Shown: positions 1 to 8,173, counted from the stretch's first letter. The stretch: 9,687 nt of DNA from DATDCV01 sp036524155 (GCA_036524155.1 DATDCV010000169.1:1-9687); one strand, 5' to 3'. The notes: generated by a model from the sequence alone, not told the origin. Program-made: numbers and translations.

Positions 1-129
1 CTGGGAAATTGTGACGGCTGGTTGGAGGGGCAAGTCGTGCGGAAGGATTGGCAGTCCTATCAGGCAGGTGAGAGCGACAATAGTTTCTATATCTGGCAAT
101 GGATTAATCTGGGACTTTTGTTTATATAA
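1..129 (+). CDS. Possible C-terminal end of an unrelated protein, cut by the window edge
   Basis: Reading from base 1 gives 42 codons ending at the TAA at 127-129. The translation is aromatic-rich near its end, finishing SFYIWQWINLGLLFI. I do not recognise a family. Bases 61-129 are about 38% G+C by hand count, against about 62% for the next 60 bases, so the stretch differs from the T6SS genes. It overlaps, in another frame, the part of the tssK frame that does not look like TssK, which is why I read it as foreign sequence ending where TssK homology begins. It could be the end of a real gene left by a rearrangement, an assembly join, or chance. Only 42 codons are visible, so confidence is low. 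Confidence 0.3.
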   Translation: MGNCDGWLEGQVVRKDWQSYQAGESDNSFYIWQWINLGLLFI

Positions 130-1081
130 AGCGGACGAAAACAGCGGCGAGAACCCGCAATCGGTCCACATCCGGAAGATCAACGCCCGTGTTGTCCTGA
201 AAGCGGAGGACCTCTCGGATATGGAATTCCTCCCGTTGATGCGGGTGATGCGCTCGTCGGGCGAAGATGCCGGCAAGCCGCGCCAGGACCCGGACTTTGT
301 TCCCCCCTGTCTGCTTTTGCGCTCCTCGCCCACTTTGCACGACCTCGCCCGCGACCTCACCGCCCAAATCAGTGCCAGCCGCGAGCAACTCCGCGTCAAA
401 GCGGCGACCGGCGGTCTCGGGATCGAGGTCAAGTGGGAACTGACGCTGCGCCTGACGATCCTGAACCGGTTTTGCGCCAGCCTTCCCTCCATCATCGACG
501 ATGGCGCCGTTCCCCCGTTTGCGCTTTACCTCCAACTGCGCGAGTTATTGGGCGAGCTACTGGCGCTGCACCCGGACGAGAACCTGTTCGAATGCCGCAA
601 ATACGATCACCTCGACCCGTTGCCGGCGTTTAAAGAGCTGGACCATAAAATCCGGGCTGAAATCCGTGTCTCGCGGGCGGCGGAACCCTTGCGGGTGGCG
701 TTCGCGGGTGATTTGGGCTTGCTGCGCGCGGAACTCCAACCGCAGCACTTCGACAAACCGACCGGTTACTTCCTGGGCATCAAGACCAAAGTCGACCGCA
801 CGAAGCTGGCGCTGTACGTCACCGACGGCAACAAGTTCAAGCTCATGCCGCGAAGTCTCGAGCGCGCCGCGATTTTCGGTCTCGAGATCAAGGAAGAAAA
901 CTACCCGCCGCTGGAACTGCCGGGGCAGAGCGACCTCCATTATTTCCGGCTGCTACCGGCCTCGAATCAGCGGCGATGGGATCAGATTAAGAACGATAAA
1001 GCCATCTCCCTGGTCTGGAACAAGGCTGATCTTGATCTCTCGGACGCGGCCTTTACGTTGTTCATGACCATCCCAACATGA
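11..1081 (+). CDS. tssK: T6SS baseplate protein TssK, 5' end missing or replaced
   Basis: TssK is the cytoplasmic baseplate subunit that docks the phage-tail-like baseplate onto the TssL/TssM membrane complex. TssK-like sequence starts near residue 40 with DENSGEN, followed by the end of the N-terminal shell domain (EDLSDMEFLPLMRV, DPDFVPPCLLLRSSP at about 93-107). The helical middle domain follows. The C-terminal receptor-binding domain starts at Y253 (YFLGIKTK, AIFGLEIKEE, PPLELPGQSDLHYFRLLP, ending LFMTIP). The family is usually about 440-450 residues; here about 315 are recognisable, so some 130-150 N-terminal residues are absent. The GTG at 11 is only the first possible start: the frame stays open to the window edge, and residues 1-38 do not resemble TssK. 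No good start with a ribosome site lies after the break. The stop overlaps the tssL start (ATGA). Either the gene is broken or the sequence joins two unrelated pieces near base 125. Confidence 0.85.
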   Translation: MTAGWRGKSCGRIGSPIRQVRATIVSISGNGLIWDFCLYKADENSGENPQSVHIRKINARVVLKAEDLSDMEFLPLMRVMRSSGEDAGKPRQDPDFVPPCLLLRSSPTLHDLARDLTAQISASREQLRVKAATGGLGIEVKWELTLRLTILNRFCASLPSIIDDGAVPPFALYLQLRELLGELLALHPDENLFECRKYDHLDPLPAFKELDHKIRAEIRVSRAAEPLRVAFAGDLGLLRAELQPQHFDKPTGYFLGIKTKVDRTKLALYVTDGNKFKLMPRSLERAAIFGLEIKEENYPPLELPGQSDLHYFRLLPASNQRRWDQIKNDKAISLVWNKADLDLSDAAFTLFMTIPT

Positions 1082-1782
1082 AACTGCTCGAGACTTACGA
1101 GGACCTCTTCCAGTACGTCTGCCGTCTGAACCGGGCGGCCAAAACCCAGGCCCATCCGGACTACGCCCGCGTCCGGTCCGAAGTGAAGGACCTGCTGGAG
1201 CAGGCCGTCCGGAGCGCGTCGGCAGACGTTCGTGTGCTGGAGCAGGCCCGGCGCCTCGAGCTGCCGATGATTTTCTTCGTGGACTACATCATCTGCACCA
1301 GCCGCCTCAAGTTCGCCACCCAATGGGCCGAAAACCGCCTCGCCCGGGAACGCAACGAACTGGCCGGCGACGAGCGGTTCTTCGATCTGCTCGAAGCCGA
1401 CCTCAAGGACACCAGCGAAGAAGCGGCAGAGCGTCTTGCGGTTTATTACGTTTGCCTCGGGCTCGGTTTCATGGGCATGTACCAGACACAGCCGGAACAA
1501 ATCCGCCGCTATATGGAGCAGATCTTCCCTCGTGTCCGGCAGTGGATCGACTCGGACCCCCGCACCAAGATCAGCGAGGAAGCCTACAAGTTCACCGACA
1601 CACGGGTCCTCACCGAGCCCCCCAGCAACAAGATCATTCTCGTGGCGATCGCGTTTGTGTTCATCAGCCTGACGGTCCTTGCGCTTTATTATGCCCTCTA
1701 CGCGGAAGCGGTTGACGGCTTGGGCAGGAACGTCAAGGTCATTCAGGACCACGGACAGATCAGTGAAAGCGGGACTAAGTGA
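1078..1782 (+). CDS. tssL: T6SS membrane complex protein TssL (DotU/IcmH type, short form)
   Basis: TssL is a C-tail-anchored inner-membrane protein that pairs with TssM and contacts TssK. The 234 residues match the DotU fold: a helical cytoplasmic domain with LPMIFFVDYII at 62-72, W83, the AGDERFFDLLEADL stretch at 96-109 and YYVCLGLGFMGMYQ at 123-136. One membrane helix spans about I186-Y208, leaving some 26 residues outside. There is no C-terminal OmpA-like peptidoglycan-binding domain, so this is the short form and any cell-wall anchor must come from another protein. The ATG overlaps the tssK stop by 4 bases. I see no Shine-Dalgarno sequence just upstream, so translation probably depends on coupling to tssK. 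If tssK is really broken upstream, expression of this gene could suffer. Confidence 0.93.
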   Translation: MKLLETYEDLFQYVCRLNRAAKTQAHPDYARVRSEVKDLLEQAVRSASADVRVLEQARRLELPMIFFVDYIICTSRLKFATQWAENRLARERNELAGDERFFDLLEADLKDTSEEAAERLAVYYVCLGLGFMGMYQTQPEQIRRYMEQIFPRVRQWIDSDPRTKISEEAYKFTDTRVLTEPPSNKIILVAIAFVFISLTVLALYYALYAEAVDGLGRNVKVIQDHGQISESGTK

Positions 1783-1826
1783 GCGCCCGGCCGGTGGAGC
1801 CGGTATCGTGATAGGTATCGCAAACT

Positions 1827-4800
1827 ATGGATGAGAATACGCAAATCGGCGGGATAGTGAAATGGGGCTTGGGCGCCGCCGGGTTGGGCGCGGTCGCGTC
1901 GGCGGTATTCCTCCGTCCCTACGGCATTTTTGTCGCCGTCGTCGTCCTCGTTCTGGCGGTCCTGCTCTTTGGCGGCTACTATCTCTGGCGCCGGATGCGC
2001 GCCCGGCGCGAGCGCGAGCAATTCACCAGCGCCATCGAAGCCCAGACGGCCGCCACTCCCAAGGCCATCAGCGACCCCAACAAGCGGGCCGACCTGGACC
2101 GGGTGCGGCAAAAATTTCAGGCGGGCCTCCAGGAATACAAAAGCCGCGGGAAGGATCTCTACAAGCTGCCGTGGTACGTGATCATCGGCGAATCGGGCTC
2201 CGGCAAGACCGAGGCGATCCGGCATTCGGGCATCGACTTTCCGCCGGGGCTGCAGGACGAGCTCCAGGGCTCGGGCGGCACCGTCAACATGGACTGGTGG
2301 TTCACCAATCGGGGGATCATCCTCGACACCGCCGGGTCGATGCTCTTCAACGAAGCTCGGGCCGGCGAGGCCCCCGAATGGCGCGAGTTCCTGCGCCTGC
2401 TCAAACGCGCCCGACCCCGCTGCCCCGTCAACGGCCTGTTCCTCGTGCTCTCGGTCGAGAGCCTGATCCGCGACTCGGCCGATACCATCGCGCAGAAGGC
2501 CAGCCGCCTCGCCCAGCAACTGGACCTCATCCAACGCGTGCTCGACGTGCGGTTCCCCGTTTATCTCGTCGTCACCAAATGCGACCTGCTGGCCGGGTTC
2601 CGCGAGTTCTTCGACAACATTGACGACCCTCTCCTCCAGCACCAGATGTTCGGCTGGTCCAATCCCGACCCGCTGGATGCCGCGTTCCGGCCCGACCTGG
2701 TGGACCAATACCTCCGGAGTGTGGCCGGCCGGTTGCGCCGGCGCCGCATGGCGCTCATCCGTGACACTTCGGGCACCGGACGCCTGGGCGATACCCAACA
2801 CTTCTTCAAGTCAGCCTACCAGCTTGGGGTCGGCCCGACCACCCTCCAGCGGCGCCTGGATGAGGTCGATTCGCTTTTCGCACTGCCCGAGAGCGTCATG
2901 CGCCTGGCGCCGCGGCTCCGGCGCTACCTTGAGACCGTCTTCGTGGCCGGAGAATGGTCGGCGAAACCCGTGTTCCTTCGCGGCATTTACTTCACGTCGT
3001 CCATGCGCGAGGGCAAGGCGCTCGACGAGGCCATCGCGCTGGCCACGGGCCTCCAGCTCGACCAGTTGCCCGAAGACCGGAGCTGGGAGAAAAACCGGGC
3101 GTTTTTCCTGCGTGATTTGTTCCACGAAAAAGTGTTTCGCGAAAGCGGCCTGGTTACGCGCGCGACCAACACGCTCCAACTGCTCCGGCAGCGCCAATTG
3201 GCGATTTTCGGCAGCGTCGCGGTCGCACTGCTGCTGCTGCTGCTGTTCGCGGGACTGGGTTACCGGAAACTGGGCCAGAGCGTGCGGGACGAGGCGTTCC
3301 TCTGGCAAGCAGGAGCCACGAATTGGGTCGCCGGCCAGGACGAATGGTCCCCGCCCATCGTTCGCCCCGAGCCCGGGGGTGGCAACCGGTTTGTCTATGC
3401 CGGCGCTGACCCGATGCCGAACTTGGGGAAAACGACCGTTGCCCAGTATCATAAGAAGCTCCGGGATACCGTCGAGAAGCCCCTGCAAGTCTCGTGGATC
3501 TTCCAGCCGGTGGCCTTGCTGCGCCGGCTGCGGAGCGGTGCCGACGAGGGCCGGCCGGAAGCGCAACGGCTCGTCTTCGAGGGCGGCGTGCTTAAACCCC
3601 TGGTCGCTCGGACTCGTGACAAACTCCTGACCCAGGACCCCACGCCCGGTAACCCGGAATCGTTGCAGCGTCACCGCCAGGCCCTCGAGGCGCTCATCCA
3701 GTTGGAGGCCGACGGTGTCTCGCGAGCCCGGGAACCCCTGTCCTGGGGTCATGCTGAGGAATGCTTCCGCCCGCTGTTGTCTTACCTGACTGAAACCACC
3801 TCCCGGCCCGATACCAATCTCACGGAAACGATGGTGTGGACCTATGACACCAGCCGGGGCAGTAGGGCCGCCCAGTGGCCCCCACCCACGCTGCTGCTCG
3901 GCAACAGCCTCGCGAAAAATCCCGCCATCAGCAACGGCCTGGAGCGGTTCCAGATCGCGAGCACCCGCGCCCGCACCAACATTGATCAGCAGTTGGACTT
4001 GTTGAATGACCTCACGGATCAGTTGACCAACTATCAAAAACTCGAAACGGTGTGGCTCGACAACCCCAACGATGCCTCCTGCACCGGCCTCGCTCAGGCC
4101 GAGGCTGGCGTTCAGGCCAGTTGGAGGCGCCTGGCGGACGCTGACTCCGCCGCCTCACCCCTTACCAACCTGTCCGTTCGCTACCTCGGCCTGCAGTCCG
4201 CACTGTCCAACGCCTCCGCCCTGGCGATTTCTCCCCGGGTCAGACTCATCTGGCAGCAACTCCCCGACAACAAAAAAGCCACCGGCCTTGTGCCTGAGGT
4301 TCTGAACCGTCTGGGAGAATTCGGAGCCGAAGCGGCCGCCCGCGCGCGCACCAACTACAACTCGCGCCTCTCCGCAATCGCCAGGTTGGACACCGACTAT
4401 CTCCCGCGCACCACCAACAGCCCGCGCCCGGCTTTCGAAACACGCTGGTCGCTCTACAGCGACGCCTGCGCCCTCGCGTCGACAAATGTGGCGCCGACGG
4501 AGGGTGACATTGGCAGCGGTTGGCTGAATTACACCAACCTGAACCAGATGGCGGAGGCGTACCGCACTAACCTGGAGTCGTACAAAGGACCGCTGGCCGC
4601 CAAGACCAGTGAAAAATGCCAGCGGATTGCTTCGACCGCTATCGAACAACTTAAGACCGGCTACTTGAGCAAGTACGCGCAGCTCCTCGCGGCCAAACTA
4701 AACCAGACCCAGTCGTCGCCCTGGAACCCTGAAACCGTCGCCACCGCCACGAGGTGGCTGAGCGGCGGCAAAAGTGATTTGGATTCCGGCAAGAGCGCCT

Positions 4801-5513
4801 TGATCCAGAGCGCTGCCCTCACCCAGATTGAAGGCACCCTCAGCCAGGCCCGGCAGAGCATGCTCACCGGCATGCGCCAGGCTCTCGGCCAGGCGGCCGG
4901 GTTCCCGGTTGTTCTCACCAGCGCGCAGCAGGCAAGTGTCGACGACCTGGCGAAGTTGCGAAAACTGCTCGAGGCGATGTCCAGGGACCTTACCAATAAC
5001 GCCTGGGAATGCGCTTCCTTGAAGGCCTTCAACGATGACCGCTTGCGTTACGAGTCAGTGGTCAACGGGCTGATCACCAGCGAGGGAACACCGGCGGAAT
5101 GGGAATTCCGGATCCTGCCGCCCAAGCCGGGCGACGACGACATGGCGCGAGTTTACACCAGAACGTGGGTGACCATCGGGGGCGGGCCGGCCACACCGGT
5201 TTCGACCCCCATCGCCAACTCCTCGGGGGTGCTGTTAGGCAAAGCGAAAACCAACGACCGCATCAAAATCTCCTTCCGCAGAAGCGACAACGATAATATC
5301 GACACACCCGGCCTGGCCGAAGATTCCTGGGGGCTGGTTGGCTTGATTCTGCACGGTGACCAGGTGGAGCGGCTGGACGAGGGAAAGGTATGGCAAATCC
5401 ACATTAAACCCAAGTCCCCGGCGAGCGCCGCCGTTAAAGGCAGCATCCTCTTCGAGGCTCGGCTCGGCAACCAACGGCTTCCCACGTTGCAGTCCTGGCC
5501 GGGTTCGAAATAG
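1827..5513 (+). CDS. tssM: T6SS membrane complex protein TssM (IcmF)
   Basis: TssM is the large inner-membrane protein that spans the periplasm and forms the T6SS trans-envelope channel with TssL (and TssJ where present). Two N-terminal membrane helices lie at about 13-29 and 32-54. The cytoplasmic domain has a complete nucleotide-binding site: Walker A GESGSGKT at 121-128, DTAG at 167-170 and TKCD at 250-253 followed by LLAGFREFF. A third membrane helix lies at about 459-478 and contains six leucines in a row, all CTG. Residues 480-1228 form the periplasmic part, helical and then beta-rich at the end (from about EWEFRILPPKP; EDSWGLVGLI is like the IcmF C-terminal domain). The length of 1228 is slightly above the usual 1100-1200. 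The ATG at 1827 lies 44 bases after tssL with at most a weak AGG upstream; it is chosen because the first membrane helix begins right after it. The periplasmic part is unusually rich in Thr-Asn pairs. Confidence 0.95.
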   Translation: MDENTQIGGIVKWGLGAAGLGAVASAVFLRPYGIFVAVVVLVLAVLLFGGYYLWRRMRARREREQFTSAIEAQTAATPKAISDPNKRADLDRVRQKFQAGLQEYKSRGKDLYKLPWYVIIGESGSGKTEAIRHSGIDFPPGLQDELQGSGGTVNMDWWFTNRGIILDTAGSMLFNEARAGEAPEWREFLRLLKRARPRCPVNGLFLVLSVESLIRDSADTIAQKASRLAQQLDLIQRVLDVRFPVYLVVTKCDLLAGFREFFDNIDDPLLQHQMFGWSNPDPLDAAFRPDLVDQYLRSVAGRLRRRRMALIRDTSGTGRLGDTQHFFKSAYQLGVGPTTLQRRLDEVDSLFALPESVMRLAPRLRRYLETVFVAGEWSAKPVFLRGIYFTSSMREGKALDEAIALATGLQLDQLPEDRSWEKNRAFFLRDLFHEKVFRESGLVTRATNTLQLLRQRQLAIFGSVAVALLLLLLFAGLGYRKLGQSVRDEAFLWQAGATNWVAGQDEWSPPIVRPEPGGGNRFVYAGADPMPNLGKTTVAQYHKKLRDTVEKPLQVSWIFQPVALLRRLRSGADEGRPEAQRLVFEGGVLKPLVARTRDKLLTQDPTPGNPESLQRHRQALEALIQLEADGVSRAREPLSWGHAEECFRPLLSYLTETTSRPDTNLTETMVWTYDTSRGSRAAQWPPPTLLLGNSLAKNPAISNGLERFQIASTRARTNIDQQLDLLNDLTDQLTNYQKLETVWLDNPNDASCTGLAQAEAGVQASWRRLADADSAASPLTNLSVRYLGLQSALSNASALAISPRVRLIWQQLPDNKKATGLVPEVLNRLGEFGAEAAARARTNYNSRLSAIARLDTDYLPRTTNSPRPAFETRWSLYSDACALASTNVAPTEGDIGSGWLNYTNLNQMAEAYRTNLESYKGPLAAKTSEKCQRIASTAIEQLKTGYLSKYAQLLAAKLNQTQSSPWNPETVATATRWLSGGKSDLDSGKSALIQSAALTQIEGTLSQARQSMLTGMRQALGQAAGFPVVLTSAQQASVDDLAKLRKLLEAMSRDLTNNAWECASLKAFNDDRLRYESVVNGLITSEGTPAEWEFRILPPKPGDDDMARVYTRTWVTIGGGPATPVSTPIANSSGVLLGKAKTNDRIKISFRRSDNDNIDTPGLAEDSWGLVGLILHGDQVERLDEGKVWQIHIKPKSPASAAVKGSILFEARLGNQRLPTLQSWPGSK

Positions 5514-5539
5514 CCGGCTCAAACCCCAGCGCGTGGGCG

Positions 5540-8173
5540 ATGAAAGACCTATTCCAACGACGTAAGAGCGGGGCCAACAGTGCGGCCACCGACCCGGCGC
5601 AGGCGCGGCTGACCCTCGCGGCGTTCGGCAAGCATCCGGGTTGGGATGATCATATCCTGGGCATCGGCGCGGAGACCGAAACGCTGGCGCTCGCCAAACA
5701 GGCCCTCTACGTTAGCGGCATCGGCGGCCAAATCGATTCCGGTGCCTGGGAAAAGCTTGATCCCGAGAAACGGCTCCCGGGTTACGACCACACCTTCCTT
5801 TGGCTGAGACCCGGGCATTTGGTCCTCGGCCAATTATGGTCTTCGACCGACGGCAAGGGCCGCGCCAAGTACCCAATGGTGCTGTGCATCGACGGTGAAG
5901 GGCTTTGGCCGGGCTTCATGCTGGCCTATCTGCTGCCCGGATTGGATCGGTTGCAGGAAGCCTGCCGCGCCACCACTTCCGCCGAGCAAGTGAGGAGCGA
6001 CTGCCGCGCCGCCCAGGATCAGTTGCGCGCCCTGCTGACCAGTGGAGATTCGAGGCTGGTGGAGACGACCTTGGGCCGGGAGGCAAAGCAACGCTTCCTG
6101 GAGAGACCGGAGCTCGGGCCCGACCGGCTCGGCTTCCTGCGCGCCCTCCACGAGCTTGGGGCGGCGACCACCGCGCGCTCCCGCCATGTGCGTCTTCCGC
6201 TGGCCAGCGACTCGCTGACCGAGGCGCTCGCGCTCTGGGGAGCCTTTTTGCGCTGCGTTGTGCCTGACAACGTGCCGTTGCTTCTGCTGAGCCGCCGCGG
6301 CGTCGATTGGCTCGACGTGGTGATCGGTGAGCCGGCGACCGATGATCTGTTCTGCCTGCAGGCCTCAGCCAAGGCTACGCCCCGGGCAACTGAGATCCCT
6401 TATGATCTTGCCCCCGATTCCCGGGATCGAATGCAGAAAGTCGAGGCGCGGTTCCTCGGCATCGCGCCGCCAACAACAACCGTTGCTCCGCCGCCTCCCG
6501 CCCCAAAAACGCAGCCAGTGTCCCCCCCCGCAAAACCGGCGGACAGCGCTCCGGCGGCGCCCCCCGGCAAATGGTTTTCGACCGTGTTTGTCATCGGTGG
6601 AATTATCCTGCTGGCGGCGGTGGCAGGTGTCTGGCTGTCGGGTGGAGGCCGCAAAGGTCCGACGCCGCCCGAGCCATTGGCCGCCAACGCAACCAACCAG
6701 CCGGCCCGGGAACCTATAGCCTCGACTCAGTCCAACCCGCCGCCGCAACAGACCGAGATCGAGCAGCGATACCTTGTGGCGTTCAACGAAGCGCAGGCGG
6801 CGTTCGGCCGCAAGGATTACGCGACTGCCTTAGCCAAGGCGGAAATCGCGCTGGCCCTCAGGCCGACCGATCCGGCGGCGAATAAGTTGAGGAACGATGC
6901 CCGGCAGCAAATCAACGTGGCTGTTGCAGCCAGGGAGCAGGAACAGAAATACCAGGCAGCGCTGAACGAGGCACGGGGAGCGTTCGATCGGAAGGATTAC
7001 ACCAACGCCATGGCGAAGGCGGATTTGGCGCTAACCCTCAAGCCGAACGATCCGGCAGCGGCTAAATTGAGGGCTGAGGCGCAGCAACAGATTGCTCAGG
7101 CTGCCAGTGCAATCGAGCGGGAACAGAATTACCAGGCAGCACTGAGCGAGGGGCGGGGAGCGTTCGACCGGAAGGATTACACTAACGCCATGGCGAAAGC
7201 GGATTTGGCTCTGACCTTCAAGCCGAACGATCCCGCGGCCAATATGTTGAAGAACGATGCCCAGCAGCAGATCAACGTGGCTGTCGCGGTGAGGGAGCGG
7301 GACCAAAAGTACCAGGCAGCACTGAGCGAGGGGCAGGGAGCGTTCGACCGGAAGGATTACACCAACGCCATGGCGAAGGCGGATTTGGCTCTGACCTTCA
7401 AGCCGAACGATCCGGCGGCCAATAAGTTAAAGGACGATGCCCAGCAGCAAATCAATCTGGCTGTCGCGGCGAAGGAGCAGGAAAAGTTGAAGGAGGATCT
7501 CCAGACCGCTCGAGAGTTCCTCGACCAAGGCAATTATGACGAGGTGCTGAAGCGATGTACCTCCCGACCCGGCGTTGCGGCTTTCGACAGCCTGAAAGAG
7601 ACCGCCAGCCTTGAGCAAAGCACCCTCAAAGACGTTATCAGCAGATTTAATGCGGGCGACTACACGTTTATCGACTCGTTGAAAGGGCAGAGCTACAGCG
7701 CCAAACCGCCCTTCGCCGACCTGCTCAGCAAGGCCGCCGAGGAAAAGCAAATCCTGGGTGAGTTGGAAGCGCTGAAAGAGGCCAACAAACCCGACGAGGT
7801 CAAAACCAGATTCGCCGGGCTGACTTCGGCCAGTTTCGTTGGCAAGGCTCCGTTCGTGGATCTGCGCAAATGGGCGGAGACTCCGCCGGCTGCACCTGCA
7901 GTCGGCGACACCCAAAAGCAGGTGTTTCAGGACCTTGAGTCACGCCTCGAGGTCCTGATGGTAAGATTCAATCTGTTGGACCCAATGGAGGCGATGTCGC
8001 CTAGAGCTCGCGCGGAACACGCCATCATGGGAAGCCTCGGCCCTGACGCGAACGCGTCTTACATAGCCATGGTGCAGGACCTGAGGGCCCGGTTCAAGAA
8101 GGGCGGTTGGCTGACTCCCGCCCGTGAAAAAGACCTCAACAGGCTGGAGAAAACGATCTCTTATCACCCATGA
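5540..8173 (+). CDS. tagF: TagF-like domain fused to a membrane helix and TPR-like repeats
   Basis: Residues 24-305 look like a TagF (ImpM) domain: FGKHPGWDDHI at 29-39, the S-x-D-x-x-GR-x-x-x-P signature at 102-112 (STDGKGRAKYP), and LLLLSRRGVDWLDVVIGEP from 248. TagF proteins repress T6SS assembly after translation, in studied systems by binding Fha. Then come a proline-rich linker (310-343), one membrane helix (about W345-L366), a Gly/Pro/Asn-rich linker (367-407), four 60-residue TPR-like repeats (408-647), three weaker repeats of about 44 residues (648-781) and a helical tail to 877. Ordinary TagF is a soluble protein of roughly 200-300 residues, so this is an enlarged membrane-bound version. 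If the TagF part is cytoplasmic, the repeats face the periplasm; charges beside the helix (K344 before it, R and K just after) do not settle the topology. The gene starts 26 bases after tssM with no clear ribosome site and overlaps tssA by 4 bases. The T6SS link is firm from context; the TagF call rests on motifs only. Confidence 0.75.
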   Translation: MKDLFQRRKSGANSAATDPAQARLTLAAFGKHPGWDDHILGIGAETETLALAKQALYVSGIGGQIDSGAWEKLDPEKRLPGYDHTFLWLRPGHLVLGQLWSSTDGKGRAKYPMVLCIDGEGLWPGFMLAYLLPGLDRLQEACRATTSAEQVRSDCRAAQDQLRALLTSGDSRLVETTLGREAKQRFLERPELGPDRLGFLRALHELGAATTARSRHVRLPLASDSLTEALALWGAFLRCVVPDNVPLLLLSRRGVDWLDVVIGEPATDDLFCLQASAKATPRATEIPYDLAPDSRDRMQKVEARFLGIAPPTTTVAPPPPAPKTQPVSPPAKPADSAPAAPPGKWFSTVFVIGGIILLAAVAGVWLSGGGRKGPTPPEPLAANATNQPAREPIASTQSNPPPQQTEIEQRYLVAFNEAQAAFGRKDYATALAKAEIALALRPTDPAANKLRNDARQQINVAVAAREQEQKYQAALNEARGAFDRKDYTNAMAKADLALTLKPNDPAAAKLRAEAQQQIAQAASAIEREQNYQAALSEGRGAFDRKDYTNAMAKADLALTFKPNDPAANMLKNDAQQQINVAVAVRERDQKYQAALSEGQGAFDRKDYTNAMAKADLALTFKPNDPAANKLKDDAQQQINLAVAAKEQEKLKEDLQTAREFLDQGNYDEVLKRCTSRPGVAAFDSLKETASLEQSTLKDVISRFNAGDYTFIDSLKGQSYSAKPPFADLLSKAAEEKQILGELEALKEANKPDEVKTRFAGLTSASFVGKAPFVDLRKWAETPPAAPAVGDTQKQVFQDLESRLEVLMVRFNLLDPMEAMSPRARAEHAIMGSLGPDANASYIAMVQDLRARFKKGGWLTPAREKDLNRLEKTISYHP
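6761..7480 (+). repeat. Four tandem 180-bp repeats encoding 60-residue TPR-like units
   Basis: Units start at 6761, 6941, 7121 and 7301, each exactly 180 bases and in frame (residues 408-467, 468-527, 528-587, 588-647 of the TagF-like fusion). Each reads like one tetratricopeptide motif (YQAALxEGxGAFDRKDYTN, AMAKADLALTxKPNDPAA) plus an extra polar helix (QQQINVAVA, ending in charged residues). By hand count units 3 and 4 differ at 16 of 180 bases (about 91% identical). Unit 2 is also close in its first half, while unit 1 is clearly older. The array has therefore grown recently at its 3' side. Confidence 0.95.
7481..7882 (+). repeat. Three degenerate protein repeats of about 44 residues
   Basis: After the TPR-like array the same protein shows a second, diverged repeat type at about residues 648-693, 694-737 and 738-781. 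Each begins with a helix (LKEDLQTAREFL, LKDVISRF, ILGELEALKEA) and a turn like GNYDEV, GDYTFI or NKPDEV. Each then ends in a segment like PGVAAFDSLKETASLE, AKPPFADLLSKAAEE or GKAPFVDLRKWAE. The similarity is visible in protein but hardly in DNA, so these copies are old. The exact unit borders are my estimate. Confidence 0.55.

Noticed and set aside
1801..1826. GGTATCG direct repeat before tssM as an operator
   Set aside because: Two short copies in a 44-base gap inside an operon are easily chance, and no promoter elements accompany them.
3228..3245. Run of six CTG codons as an unstable microsatellite
   Set aside because: It encodes the leucine core of the third TssM membrane helix and is well explained by codon bias in a hydrophobic segment.
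1743..4037. Long open frames on the - strand opposite tssM (about 350 and 410 codons)
   Set aside because: They mirror the GC-rich codon pattern of tssM, whose domains and motifs are clear; the translations look compositionally biased and match no family I recognise.
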